Below are positions 17,831-25,969 of a stretch of 64,000 nt of DNA, in pieces (the stretch's first letter is position 1; each line of letters starts with the position of its first letter). Source of the stretch: Actinocrinis sp035650855 (GTDB lineage Bacteria > Actinomycetota > Actinomycetes > Streptomycetales > Catenulisporaceae); contig NZ_DASRGV010000061.1 of the NCBI RefSeq assembly GCF_035650855.1, positions 1 to 64,000 on the forward strand. The letters run 5' to 3'. Made by a program: the position numbers and the translations under genes. The notes beneath the pieces are model-generated. The model was not told where the DNA came from. It did not search any database and saw only the letters and a program-made list of their open reading frames with translations.

Positions 17831-18358
17831 ATGGCTACTCATCAGGAAACCACCGAGACACTGCGCGGCTGGTTCACCGGCCGGCTGCCGGAAGGCTTGT
17901 TCGACGGGCCGCCCGAGGTGACCGTCGACCGCGAGGAGATCACCGTGATCGGGCGCATCCCCGAGCCGGAGACGGCCGAGGGCGCCTCGGCGGCGGAGAA
18001 GGCGGCCGCGGTCGCCGGGCGGATCAAGGAGTTCCGCGAGCGCACCCGGTCCGCGCGGATGCGGGTCGCCCGCGAGGCGGAGCACGAGTTCCGGCGCAAG
18101 GTGTCGTGGTGGGTGCGCTGCGGCGAGACCACGCAGCCGTTCACCACGCTGTCCGTGCCGGTGATGACGCGACTGAAGCAGACCGATCGGCAGCTGCTCG
18201 ACACGCTCGTGGACGCGGGCGTGGCGCGCAGCCGGAGCGACGCGCTGGCCTGGTGCGTGCGGCAGGTCGGCCAGCGAGCCGAGAGCTGGCTGTCCGACCT
18301 GCGCGACGCGATGCAGAAGGTGGAAGAGGTGCGGGATGCCGGTCCGGATCTGGACTGA
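17831..18358 (+). CDS. Conserved actinobacterial hypothetical protein
   Basis: A 175-residue soluble, mostly helical and highly charged protein without signal peptide. An Arg/Glu-rich central helix (about residues 50-90) is followed by a segment with VSWWVRCGETTQPFTTLSVPVM and a second helical region, LLDTLVDAGVARSRSDALAWCV. The last part resembles a ribbon-helix-helix-like arrangement (SRSDALAWCVRQVG), so DNA binding is possible. No function is known to me. The gene is monocistronic. Confidence 0.75.
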   Translation: MATHQETTETLRGWFTGRLPEGLFDGPPEVTVDREEITVIGRIPEPETAEGASAAEKAAAVAGRIKEFRERTRSARMRVAREAEHEFRRKVSWWVRCGETTQPFTTLSVPVMTRLKQTDRQLLDTLVDAGVARSRSDALAWCVRQVGQRAESWLSDLRDAMQKVEEVRDAGPDLD

Positions 18359-18385
18359 CGAACCGGCTCTTCCGGTTCAGCCCGG

Positions 18386-19063
18386 TCAGGGCTGGAGCGC
18401 GCCGGTCATCGGCACCGGCGGAGTCGCCGGGGGCGCCTGCGGCTGGAGCGTGCCGAGCTCGAGGGCCGCCCCGATCCAGGCGGCGCCGAAGGCCCAGACC
18501 GACAGGCTTTCGCAGGCGTACAGCGGGGTCACCGTCCAGTGGTCGCCCCAGTGCACCACGCCGGCGATCACCGCGATCGCGAGGAAGGCCAGGATGAGGA
18601 TCCCGGCGGTCAGGTAGGCGTGGTTGACCCTGCGGCGCTCCGCGACGGCCGGATCCCGGAACGACCAGATGCAGAACATCGCCAGGGCGGTCAACAGCAC
18701 GCCCGCGAAGCTCAGGTGTGCGTAACCGATCGTGGACTGATACGACGTCGGCACCTTAGGCGCCGTCGGACACAGCGCGACCGCGATCGCGAAGATCCCG
18801 GCGACGGTGCTCCACTTGTCATCGCGCGTGTTGTACCGGTAACCGATCAGGAACACGCCGAGCGCGCACAGGCCCCCGACGAAGATGTTGCGTGTGCTGG
18901 TGTAGTACGAACTGCTCATCGAGCTCGGCATGATCTCGGTGTGGTGGCCGAACTGCACGAAGATCCAGTTTCCGAACGGCAGGACGATCGGCAGAAGCAG
19001 TCCGATCGCGCCGATGCCGAAACGCAGCCGTTGCACGGTTCTTACATCTTGATCCGGCGTCAT
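18386..19063 (-). CDS. Multi-pass membrane protein of unknown function
   Basis: A 225-residue integral membrane protein with about six hydrophobic segments (near residues 15-33, 60-76, 85-97, 116-136, 150-170 and 186-205). The motif MPSSMSSSYYTSTRNIFVGGLCALG between the first two segments resembles proteins described as DUF998-like. The start has GGGGGG five bases upstream. The C-terminal tail is Pro-rich. No enzymatic residues are recognised. It is convergent with the preceding gene. Confidence 0.78.
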   Translation of the reverse strand: MTPDQDVRTVQRLRFGIGAIGLLLPIVLPFGNWIFVQFGHHTEIMPSSMSSSYYTSTRNIFVGGLCALGVFLIGYRYNTRDDKWSTVAGIFAIAVALCPTAPKVPTSYQSTIGYAHLSFAGVLLTALAMFCIWSFRDPAVAERRRVNHAYLTAGILILAFLAIAVIAGVVHWGDHWTVTPLYACESLSVWAFGAAWIGAALELGTLQPQAPPATPPVPMTGALQP

Positions 19064-19181
19064 GGCAGCCCCCCAATTTGGCAGCCGGGACGAAACTCCC
19101 TTCTGTGATGGTCCCCTAACCCAGCGTTAACAAACCGTGATCGTGCCTGATCACGGGCATATCGCCCGTTCGGAGTAACGC

Positions 19182-19994
19182 CTAACGCTTGCGGCCGACG
19201 CCGCCGTAGATCCCGATCCACGGCGGCTCGGTCGAGTCCGGAGCCGGCCGCCAGGAGGAGACCGAGACCAGGCCCGGCTCCAGCAGGTCGAAGCCCTCGA
19301 AGAAGCCGAGCACCTGCGCGTGGGTACGCAGGGTGAGCGAGGCTGTGGCGTGCCGGTAGACGTCCGCCAGCTCGGCGAGCGGCTCGAAGTTCTCCATGGT
19401 GGCCCGGTCCCGGGTGCCGTGGCTGATGGCCACGTAGCTGCCGGCCGGCAGCGCGTCTCGCAGCCGCGCCACCACCGCGGCCGGGTTCTCCTCGTCGCGG
19501 AGGAAGTGCAGCAGCGCGAGCATCAACACGCCGACCGGCTGCGTGAAGTCGATCAGTTTCTCGGCCCGCACGCGTTCCAGGATCTCGTCAAGCCGGCGCA
19601 CGTCGCCGGGGAGGAAGGCCGTGTGCCCGGCGTCGGTGAGTCGCGCGTGTGCGTGCACGGCGACGATCGGGTCGTTGTCGACGTACACGACTCGCGTGGT
19701 CGGCTCGACGCGCTGCGCCACCTCGTGTGTGTTGGGCGAGGTGGGGATGCCGGTGCCGATGTCGAGTATCTGCCGGATGCCGCACTCGGCCACCAGCGTG
19801 TGCACGGTTCGGTGCAGGAACGCCCGGTTCGCGCGGGCGCCGGTGACTATCGAGGGCAGGGCGCTGATGATGCGCTGGGCGGCCTGGCGATCGACCTCGT
19901 AGTTGTCCCGGCCGCCGAGGTAGTAGTCGTACATCCGCGCCGGATGCGCGATGCTCGTGTCGATCTGGTCGGCCGTCAGGCCCCGCTCGGACAT
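19182..19994 (-). CDS. SAM-dependent methyltransferase of the DUF574 family
   Basis: A 270-residue protein of the large actinobacterial DUF574/SAM methyltransferase family. The N-terminus carries the family pattern IDTSIAHPARMYDYYLGGRDNYEVDR, and the SAM-binding motif is ILDIGTGIPTSPNTHEVAQ with the acidic VYVDNDPIV. A further signature, DFTQPVGVLMLALLHFL, is present. Members are very numerous in Streptomyces and relatives; their substrates are mostly unknown. GGAGG precedes the ATG by 6 bases. The gene is monocistronic. Confidence 0.93.
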   Translation of the reverse strand: MSERGLTADQIDTSIAHPARMYDYYLGGRDNYEVDRQAAQRIISALPSIVTGARANRAFLHRTVHTLVAECGIRQILDIGTGIPTSPNTHEVAQRVEPTTRVVYVDNDPIVAVHAHARLTDAGHTAFLPGDVRRLDEILERVRAEKLIDFTQPVGVLMLALLHFLRDEENPAAVVARLRDALPAGSYVAISHGTRDRATMENFEPLAELADVYRHATASLTLRTHAQVLGFFEGFDLLEPGLVSVSSWRPAPDSTEPPWIGIYGGVGRKR

Positions 19995-20013
19995 GACGGT
20001 CCTCCGTTCGGTT

Positions 20014-20049
20014 CCGCGCCGCGCTGTCGTCCCGCGCCGCGCTGTGGTC
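20014..20049. repeat. Two 18-bp tandem copies upstream of the methyltransferase
   Basis: CCGCGCCGCGCTGTCGTC (20014-20031) is followed directly by the same 18 bases with one change (20032-20049), 20-55 bases upstream of the methyltransferase start. It may be a regulatory duplication or chance slippage in GC-rich DNA. Confidence 0.5.
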
Positions 20050-20134
20050 CCGATGCTAGCGCTGCCGCGTTCCCTGGGGCGGGGAACGCGGCAGCTCTAT
20101 GCCAAATCGGGGTCAGACCTCGAAGCGGCCCTTA

Positions 20135-22792
20135 TCAGGGATAGCTGGTCACGTTGACCGGGGTGGTGTTGGACGGTGTGGCGCCTCCCGTGCCGTTGAT
20201 CACGTGCTCGATCACGCCGACCCCGCCGAGCGAGACGGTCAGCAGGTCGTGGAACTGCACGCCGGAGGTGGAGGGCGCCTCGAAGGCGTGGTCGTTGACC
20301 ACCGCCGGATTGACGTTGAAGTAGCAGTAGCTGCCCATGCCGTACGCCTGGTGGCTGGTGACCCCGGGCGCGACCTCATAGGCCGCGTAGCCGTTGGTCG
20401 AGCCGTTCATCCAGGCGGCCTGGTTCGGCGGGTCGTACGGGTTCTCGTTCTGGAAGAAGATCGTCTCGCCGCCGTTGCCGTTCCACTGCACCTCGTAGTT
20501 CTGGTAGTGCTCGACGAACAGGCCGGTCGCCAGCACGTTGTCGCCGTTCACGACCAGTCCGTGCGCCGCGGTGTTCGTGGTCCAGCCGACCGTGCCGCCG
20601 TTGCCGTGGTCGGCCCGCCAGGCCCAGATGTCATTGATCAGGGTGTTGTCGGCGTTGACGATCAGGCTGTTGGTGGCCTTGCCGGCGATGTCGCCGCCGA
20701 TCCGGAAGAACACGTCCTGGATCGAGTCCGGGTTGGCCGCGTGGCTCACGGTCGAGCCCTGCGTCCCGACGGTCAGCAGCGCGTTGGAGTTGGTGGTGCC
20801 GGCGTCCAGCAGCAGGCCGTCGAGACGCACCCCGTCGACGTCGGCCACGTGGATCGTGTCGACGCCGTTGACCGGGATCAGGGTCGGGAAGCCGAGGCCC
20901 ATCACCACGGTGTTCGGGTTGTTGACCTGGAGGGTCTGGTCGATGTTGTACACGCCCGGGGTGAAGAACAGGCTGCAGCCCTGGGCGAGCGCCGCGTTCA
21001 TCTGCGCCGCGGTGTTCGACGGGGTCACCACGAAGAACTGGCTCATCGGCACCGAGCTGCCCGGCGTCGGGCCGCTGTTCCAGCTCGGACCCGAGGCGTT
21101 GGTGCGCAGCGAGGGCAGGAACACGTGGTAGCCGCCCGCCGAGTCGACGTACAGGTAGGGCACGTCGCGGGAGACCGGCGTGGTGGCCAGCGTGGTCATC
21201 GGCGGGCTCGGGAAGCTCTGCGCCGGGGCGCCGTTCACGCCGGAGAACACCATGTTCCACACCGAGCCGCTCCAGCTGCCCAGGTTGCTGTCCTGGGTGT
21301 ACCACTGCTGCTGCGACACGCTGGAGGCCTGGCCGGAGACCTTCGAGTCGGCGACGTAGCCGCCGCTGGCGTAGCCGTAGCTGGCCGGGTACATCTCAAG
21401 GCCGCCGTGCACGTCGACCCGGCGGAACGGGCCGGCCTGCGCCACCGCCCAGCGGTCGCTGCCGGAGGAGGGGTTGATGGCCAGGTTCTCCGCCGAGCGC
21501 CAGAAGTTCTGCGTGGCGTTGCCGGTGCCGTCGAAGGCGTCCACGGTGACGTCGCCGTTGATGGTCACGTCGTCGGGGTTCTGGCCGAGGCCCTGGATCG
21601 AGGTGTAGTAGCCGATGTTGGCCTCGGCGCTGTAGGCGCCCGGCTTGAACAGCAGGGCGTAGCGCTGGGTGCCGAACTGGTTGAGCTTCTGGGTGTTGAA
21701 CACCGAGTCCAGCGTGGACTGGATGCTGCTCGCGGACATGCTCGGGTCGAAGATGTCGACGTTCGGGCCGAAGTTCGGGGTGTTGGACTGGCCGGTGCAG
21801 CCGGGCGGCGGGCCGCCGGTGCTGCTGGAGGAGGGAGAGGGCGAGGGGCTGCCGGTGCCGCTGCCGGTGAATACGCCGAACTCCCAGAGCGAGTAGCCGT
21901 ACGGGGTCGCGCGCGTCGTGCCGTACATGCGGATGTAGCGGCCTGATCCGCTGACGTTGAGGGTCTGGGTGCCGCCGGCTCCGGTGGTGGTGGAGTAGAT
22001 CGAGGTCCAGGTGCTCGCGTCGTTCGAGGTCTGGATCTGGAATGCGCTCGCGTACGCGGCCTCCCAGTTCAGCGAGACCTGGCAGATGGACTGGGTGCTG
22101 CCCAGGTCTACCTGCAGCCACTGCGGGTCGCTGAACGCGGAGGACCAGCGGGTGCCGGTGTTGCCGTCCACGGCGTTGGAGGCGGGGAAGGTCGCGTTCT
22201 CCAGCGAGGAGGCGGTCGCGGGCTTGCCCAGCGCGGCGTCGGAGGTGCCGCAGCCGCCGCCTGCGCCGAGGGTTCCGTAGACCTGGAACTCCCAGAGCGA
22301 GTAGCCGTAGCCGGTCGCGCGGGCGGTGCCGTACATGCGCACGTAGCGGCCGGTGCCGGTGATGTTGAGGGTCTGGGTGCCGCCGGTTCCGGTGGTGGTG
22401 GAGTAGATCGAGGTCCAGGTGCTCGCGTCGTTCGAGGTCTGGATCTGGAACGAGGTCGCGTAGGCGGCCTCCCACTGGAGCACGACCTGGCTGATCGACG
22501 CGCTCTGGCCGAGGTCGACCTGGAGCCACTGCGGGTCGCTGAACGCCGAGGACCAGCGGGTGCCGGTGTTGCCGTCGGTGGCGTTCGAGGCCGGATACGC
22601 GGCGCTCTCCAGCGACGAGGCCGTGGTCGGCTTGCCCTGGGAGAGCAGGGTCGGCGCTGCGTGCGCCGCGGTGGTGGACGCGACCAGCGCGTACACGGTC
22701 AGGCTCAGGGCCGCGACCACCGCGGCGGCGGCCCTGGCCCAGCGCGGTAGAGGTCTCCGAGGCGCTAACGCGCCGGAGGAGCGTGCCTTCAT
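20135..22792 (-). CDS. Secreted beta-helix protein with two discoidin (F5/8 type C) domains
   Basis: An 885-residue exported protein. A signal peptide (residues 1-45, ending TTAAHA) is followed by two discoidin domains (about 46-180 and 190-325), each with WSSAFSDPQWLQVDLG, and a Ser/Pro linker near 335-345. The C-terminal 530 residues contain repeated short strands (VDTIHVADVDGVRLDGLLLDAG; INDIWAWRADHGNGG) of a right-handed beta-helix, as in GH55/GH87-type glucanases and related lyases; the catalytic class is not certain. Discoidin domains usually bind glycans. ATG at 22792 is chosen for the signal peptide and a GGAG just upstream. Its promoter carries a palindromic operator. Confidence 0.88.
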   Translation of the reverse strand: MKARSSGALAPRRPLPRWARAAAAVVAALSLTVYALVASTTAAHAAPTLLSQGKPTTASSLESAAYPASNATDGNTGTRWSSAFSDPQWLQVDLGQSASISQVVLQWEAAYATSFQIQTSNDASTWTSIYSTTTGTGGTQTLNITGTGRYVRMYGTARATGYGYSLWEFQVYGTLGAGGGCGTSDAALGKPATASSLENATFPASNAVDGNTGTRWSSAFSDPQWLQVDLGSTQSICQVSLNWEAAYASAFQIQTSNDASTWTSIYSTTTGAGGTQTLNVSGSGRYIRMYGTTRATPYGYSLWEFGVFTGSGTGSPSPSPSSSSTGGPPPGCTGQSNTPNFGPNVDIFDPSMSASSIQSTLDSVFNTQKLNQFGTQRYALLFKPGAYSAEANIGYYTSIQGLGQNPDDVTINGDVTVDAFDGTGNATQNFWRSAENLAINPSSGSDRWAVAQAGPFRRVDVHGGLEMYPASYGYASGGYVADSKVSGQASSVSQQQWYTQDSNLGSWSGSVWNMVFSGVNGAPAQSFPSPPMTTLATTPVSRDVPYLYVDSAGGYHVFLPSLRTNASGPSWNSGPTPGSSVPMSQFFVVTPSNTAAQMNAALAQGCSLFFTPGVYNIDQTLQVNNPNTVVMGLGFPTLIPVNGVDTIHVADVDGVRLDGLLLDAGTTNSNALLTVGTQGSTVSHAANPDSIQDVFFRIGGDIAGKATNSLIVNADNTLINDIWAWRADHGNGGTVGWTTNTAAHGLVVNGDNVLATGLFVEHYQNYEVQWNGNGGETIFFQNENPYDPPNQAAWMNGSTNGYAAYEVAPGVTSHQAYGMGSYCYFNVNPAVVNDHAFEAPSTSGVQFHDLLTVSLGGVGVIEHVINGTGGATPSNTTPVNVTSYP
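21956..22450. repeat. Near-identical 87-bp direct repeat in the two discoidin domains
   Basis: Positions 21956-22042 and 22364-22450 differ at one base and lie exactly 408 bases (136 codons) apart, in frame. They encode the same part of the two discoidin domains. Identity at DNA level, including silent sites, points to recent duplication or gene conversion. Confidence 0.85.
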
Positions 22793-22865
22793 TGGCGTCT
22801 CCAGCTTCACCGGGGGAGGTGTGGGTGGTGGGTGGCTTGCTTCGAGCGCGGAGTCCGGGCGGTTC

Positions 22866-22917
22866 GGAGAGCGCTCTCCAAGATGGGATAGTCGCGCCCG
22901 GGTTTCCGGCGTGTCAA
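22866..22917 (-). promoter_or_regulatory. Promoter and palindromic operator of the discoidin gene
   Basis: On the minus strand a consensus TTGACA -35 (22917-22912) and a GACTAT -10 (22893-22888) are spaced by 18 bases. The 14-bp perfect palindrome GGAGAGCGCTCTCC (22866-22879) sits at the expected transcription start. This is the classic position of a LacI-family operator with a central CG/GC step. A repressor bound there would block transcription until its sugar ligand appears. Confidence 0.75.
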
Positions 22918-22994
22918 GGGTCTCGCACAGTTCCGGAACGGAGCGGGTCGCCAGCTCAAGATCGGATGCCCGCGGTGCCGACCGCCCGGAGGGG

Positions 22995-23051
22995 TTGACA
23001 GCGCAGGTGGCTGGGCGTAGAAATCTGCTCACTAGGAGAGCGCTCTCCTAG
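22995..23051 (+). promoter_or_regulatory. Second operator with a plus-strand consensus promoter
   Basis: TTGACA (22995-23000) and TAGAAA (23018-23023) are spaced by exactly 17 bases on the plus strand. A 20-bp perfect palindrome, CTAGGAGAGCGCTCTCCTAG, follows at 23032-23051, covering the expected start site. Its core equals the operator at 22866-22879. No plus-strand gene follows; the transcript would meet the hairpin at 23109-23147. It may be a distal operator for DNA looping, a promoter for a short RNA, or both. Confidence 0.6.
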
Positions 23052-23108
23052 CGCGGACGGGCAAGGTCGCGAGAGAACCCGCCTATCACTGCATTGCCAC
23101 CCGAAACA

Positions 23109-23147
23109 CGTCCGCCGGCGGCCCCGGTCCGAGGCCGCCGGCGGACG
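23109..23147. terminator. Hairpin terminator downstream of the papain-like protease gene
   Basis: A perfect 15-bp inverted repeat (23109-23123 and 23133-23147) with a 9-base loop lies 41 bases past the protease stop codon on the minus strand. It would also stop any plus-strand transcript from the promoter at 22995-23023. Confidence 0.75.
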
Positions 23148-23187
23148 CCGGTGTGTCAGTATTCAGATTCAGGCCGCCGGCGGTGCG

Positions 23188-23988
23188 CTACGAGATGAGG
23201 CGCACGGTCCAGAAGTCCGAGGCGAGGCCGGGCTCGGTCAGATACGCGTACGGCAGGGTGAAGTAGCCGCCCTTGCCCCACTCCGGCCCCCACGAGTTGC
23301 GCACCAGGAAACGCCCGGTGGCGTCGTCGTACCCGGCCGCCAGCACCGCGTGCCCGCCGAGGGCCTGCTCGCCCGCGCTGGGCATCGGCGCGTCCCCGCT
23401 CTGCGCCACCGCCTGGCTCTCGAAGCTCTCGTAGACGGTGAAGCCGAACACGAACGGGAACCCCTCGGCCAGGCAGCCCTTGAGCTGCTCGATCGAGCGC
23501 AGCACCCGGCGGTAGGAGAGCGCCTTGGTCTTGAGCGCGTCCTCGTAGCAGTTCTGCGACGGCCGCTGCCCGGCGCGCGCCTGCGGCGGCCATGCCCCGC
23601 CGTCCGTGGCCGGAGGCGTGTCGTCGTAAGGCCACTGGGCCTCCGGGCACACCCCGAGCGAGGCGATCGACTTGATGCCGTCGCGGATCTGGGCCCCGGA
23701 GTCGTACTCCACGTGGCCCTCGGCCGCCCGCTCGTTGTAGTAGATGAACAGCCGCGACGGCACGAAGTCCGGCAGCTGCTGGCGCAGCAGCTCGAATTCG
23801 ACCGCGGCGGCGATGGAGTTCGCGGTGCAGCTGCCGATCTTGCCCTGGTCGTAGACCGCGGGCAGCTGCGGGCGCAGGTCCACCTGCGGCGGCGGGTTGA
23901 CCAGGCCGAGGTGCGGCGCGGAATACACGTGGTCGCGCGCGTCCGGCAGGTCCGGCACCCAGCCGTAGCGGGAAACGGTTCGTCCCAT
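23188..23988 (-). CDS. Papain-like C1 family cysteine protease, no signal peptide
   Basis: A 266-residue protein with a complete papain active site: Gln49 (oxyanion) and Cys54 in QGKIGSCTANS, the His in GGHAVLAAGY near residue 215, and the Asn in RNSWGPEWGKGGYF near residue 235. The N-terminus (MGRTVSRYGWVPDLPDARDHVYS) is the short bacterial pattern seen in intracellular C1A proteases; there is no signal or inhibitory propeptide. The ATG at 23988 has GGGGGAG upstream. A peptidase or peptide-ligating role in the cytoplasm is possible. The gene stands alone, within the polysaccharide region. Confidence 0.92.
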   Translation of the reverse strand: MGRTVSRYGWVPDLPDARDHVYSAPHLGLVNPPPQVDLRPQLPAVYDQGKIGSCTANSIAAAVEFELLRQQLPDFVPSRLFIYYNERAAEGHVEYDSGAQIRDGIKSIASLGVCPEAQWPYDDTPPATDGGAWPPQARAGQRPSQNCYEDALKTKALSYRRVLRSIEQLKGCLAEGFPFVFGFTVYESFESQAVAQSGDAPMPSAGEQALGGHAVLAAGYDDATGRFLVRNSWGPEWGKGGYFTLPYAYLTEPGLASDFWTVRLIS

Positions 23989-24156
23989 GAATGGCTCCCC
24001 CCATTCGGAAGGCGGCGCGCCCTGGTGTGCCGGCCGCACTGCCGCGCCGGTCCCACCGCGGGGGATCTCCCCACCCCCGCGCGGGCCCCGAACGCCGCCT
24101 GAATCCGAGAGTAACCCTGCAGTGGCGCTACGTACAGGCGTTTCGTCGGATTCACC

Positions 24157-25743
24157 TCAGAGGGTGCGGTTTTGGATCTTCGTGTCGAATCGCCCGTCCT
24201 CGACCGGCCAGCTGTCGCTGATGCGCAGCCCTTCGACCCCGCTGAGGGAGAAGGTCGGCACCCCGCGCGCCTTCTCGGCGCGCACGTGGTGGAAGTCGGC
24301 GCCGTTCACGTCGGCGAGCGCGAACGCCGGGCGGGTGTCCTGCTGCTCGAACGCCACCGTCACGTCGTCGAAGGCGATGTCCGAGACGTGCCGCACGTAG
24401 AACCCGTACGCGGGCAGCGTGCCGAACATGTAGTTCTCGGGATAGGCGTTGACGAGCTCCGGCACCGGGTTGACCGCGGCGGCCGGGGTCAAGCCGCCGA
24501 CCATGATGTGACGCAGGCCGCTGATGCGCACGTCCTCGATCGGGTGGTCCGGGATGCCGGCGATCGTCGAGGGGTATCTCGGGTCGGCGTCGATCACGGT
24601 CACGTCGCTGATGCTCACCCGCCGCAGGCTGCCGATCGCCAGGCCGGCCGGTCCGCGCATGCGCGCGCCGAGCCGCATGAAGATCGGGGTCTGCACGCCG
24701 CGCATGGTCAGGTTGCTGATCGTCACGTCCTGCAGCAGCGCGCCGTCCACGGTCTCCAGCGCCAGGCCGCGGCAGTGCTCGAAGACGACGTTGGAGATGG
24801 CGATGTTCTGGAAGCCGCCGTTGGACTCGGTGCCGCACTTGAGCCGGCCGGTGCGCCCGTACGGCCCGACCTTGAACGTGCCGTCCACGTACGTGCCCAG
24901 GTCGTAGCCGCTGACCATGCAGTTGTCGATGTACACGTTCTCGGTGGAGCGCGCCTCGTTCAGCGCGTAGGAGCTCTTGAGCACGATCGCGTCGTCGTTG
25001 GGCGAGTTGACCACGGTGTTGGAGATCCGCACGTTCTTGCAGCAGTCGATGTCGATGCCGTCCCGGTTGGTGTCGATGACCAGCCCGTCGATGCGGAAGT
25101 TGTCCACCCCGGTCGGCAGGATGCAGAAGTGGCCGCCGTTGACCATCGTCACGTCGTAGATCCCGACGTTGCGGCACAGCTTGAGCGCGATGGCCTTGTT
25201 GCCCTGCAGCGGCGCGGACTCCTTGCTGCCGCCGCTGACCAGGCCCTTGCCGTCGATGGTGCCGGGGCCGTAGATGGTGACGTTCTGCAGGTTCTCGCCC
25301 CAGATCAGGCTGTTGTGCCAGTGGCTGTGCCCATAGTCCTGATACGGGTTGCCCGCGCCGGGCTCGGCGGGGTCGTAGCCCTGGGTCGCGGTGGGCGCGG
25401 CCGCCAGGATCCGCGAGCCGTTGGCCAGGTAGAGCGCCACGTTGCTGGCTAGGCGGATCGAGTAGCTGGCGTAGGTTCCGGCGGGGAAGTAGACGGTGCC
25501 GCCCGCGCCGTTGTTGTGCGCCGCGGCCGCGGTGATCGCGCGGTTGATCGCGTCGCTGTCGATCGTGCTCCCGTCTCCGGTCGCACCGAAGGCGGTCACG
25601 TCGAAGACGTCGCTCAGGCCTGGGGCGGGGGCCGGGGCGGAGGCGGCGCGGGCGCCGGCCGCGCCGGCGAGGGGCAGGGCGGCTCCGGTCGCGCCCGCCG
25701 CGCCGAACGCGACGAGCCTGCGGCGGCTGACCGGGTTGGACAT
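24157..25743 (-). CDS. Secreted GH28 polygalacturonase-like enzyme (Tat signal)
   Basis: A 528-residue exported pectin-type hydrolase. The N-terminus SRRRLVAFGAAGATGAALPLAG is a twin-arginine signal, suggesting export after folding. A right-handed beta-helix follows with the GH28 catalytic set: DTNRDGIDIDC (first Asp), SPNDDAIVLKS (Asp-Asp pair) and the Arg-Lys motif GRLKCG. The front FDVTAFGATGDGSTIDSDAINRAI is the usual pectate-lyase-superfamily start. It hydrolyses polygalacturonate or a rhamnogalacturonan backbone. ATG at 25743 has AAGGGAG upstream. Inverted-repeat motifs lie at 25795-25807 and 25922-25932. Confidence 0.94.
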   Translation of the reverse strand: MSNPVSRRRLVAFGAAGATGAALPLAGAAGARAASAPAPAPGLSDVFDVTAFGATGDGSTIDSDAINRAITAAAAHNNGAGGTVYFPAGTYASYSIRLASNVALYLANGSRILAAAPTATQGYDPAEPGAGNPYQDYGHSHWHNSLIWGENLQNVTIYGPGTIDGKGLVSGGSKESAPLQGNKAIALKLCRNVGIYDVTMVNGGHFCILPTGVDNFRIDGLVIDTNRDGIDIDCCKNVRISNTVVNSPNDDAIVLKSSYALNEARSTENVYIDNCMVSGYDLGTYVDGTFKVGPYGRTGRLKCGTESNGGFQNIAISNVVFEHCRGLALETVDGALLQDVTISNLTMRGVQTPIFMRLGARMRGPAGLAIGSLRRVSISDVTVIDADPRYPSTIAGIPDHPIEDVRISGLRHIMVGGLTPAAAVNPVPELVNAYPENYMFGTLPAYGFYVRHVSDIAFDDVTVAFEQQDTRPAFALADVNGADFHHVRAEKARGVPTFSLSGVEGLRISDSWPVEDGRFDTKIQNRTL

Positions 25744-25794
25744 GACGTCTCCCTTCGGTGATCTGCACGGCTTTGTGCGCAGACCACTTAAGGT

Positions 25795-25807
25795 GAGATC
25801 CGATCTC
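25795..25807. promoter_or_regulatory. Inverted repeat GAGATC-C-GATCTC upstream of the GH28 gene
   Basis: A perfect 6-bp inverted repeat around one base, 52 bases upstream of the polygalacturonase start. Read on the minus strand its core AGATCGGATCT differs from the ACATCGGATGT motif at 25922 and 38447 only at a symmetric pair of positions. It may be a variant of the same operator. Confidence 0.45.
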
Positions 25808-25921
25808 TTGTCCACGACCAAGGTCGCGGACTGGACGCGCTCACCGCGGTCTCGGCCCATGTTTCCGCAGCCCGAAGCCGCTATGGCGGACAGCGCGGAA
25901 GGGGCGCGCTCACGATCATTT

Positions 25922-25932
25922 ACATCGGATGT
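25922..25932. promoter_or_regulatory. ACATCGGATGT operator-like site near the GH28 promoter
   Basis: The inverted repeat ACATC-G-GATGT, preceded by T, lies 179 bases upstream of the polygalacturonase gene and 38 bases after the ABC permease stop. The same 12 bases (TACATCGGATGT) occur again at 38446-38457 in front of the beta-helix/FN3 gene. The shared site suggests one regulator for both enzymes. Confidence 0.55.
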
Positions 25933-25969
25933 TTCACTGCTCGCCCTGAGCCGCGCGGCTGACCAGGCG

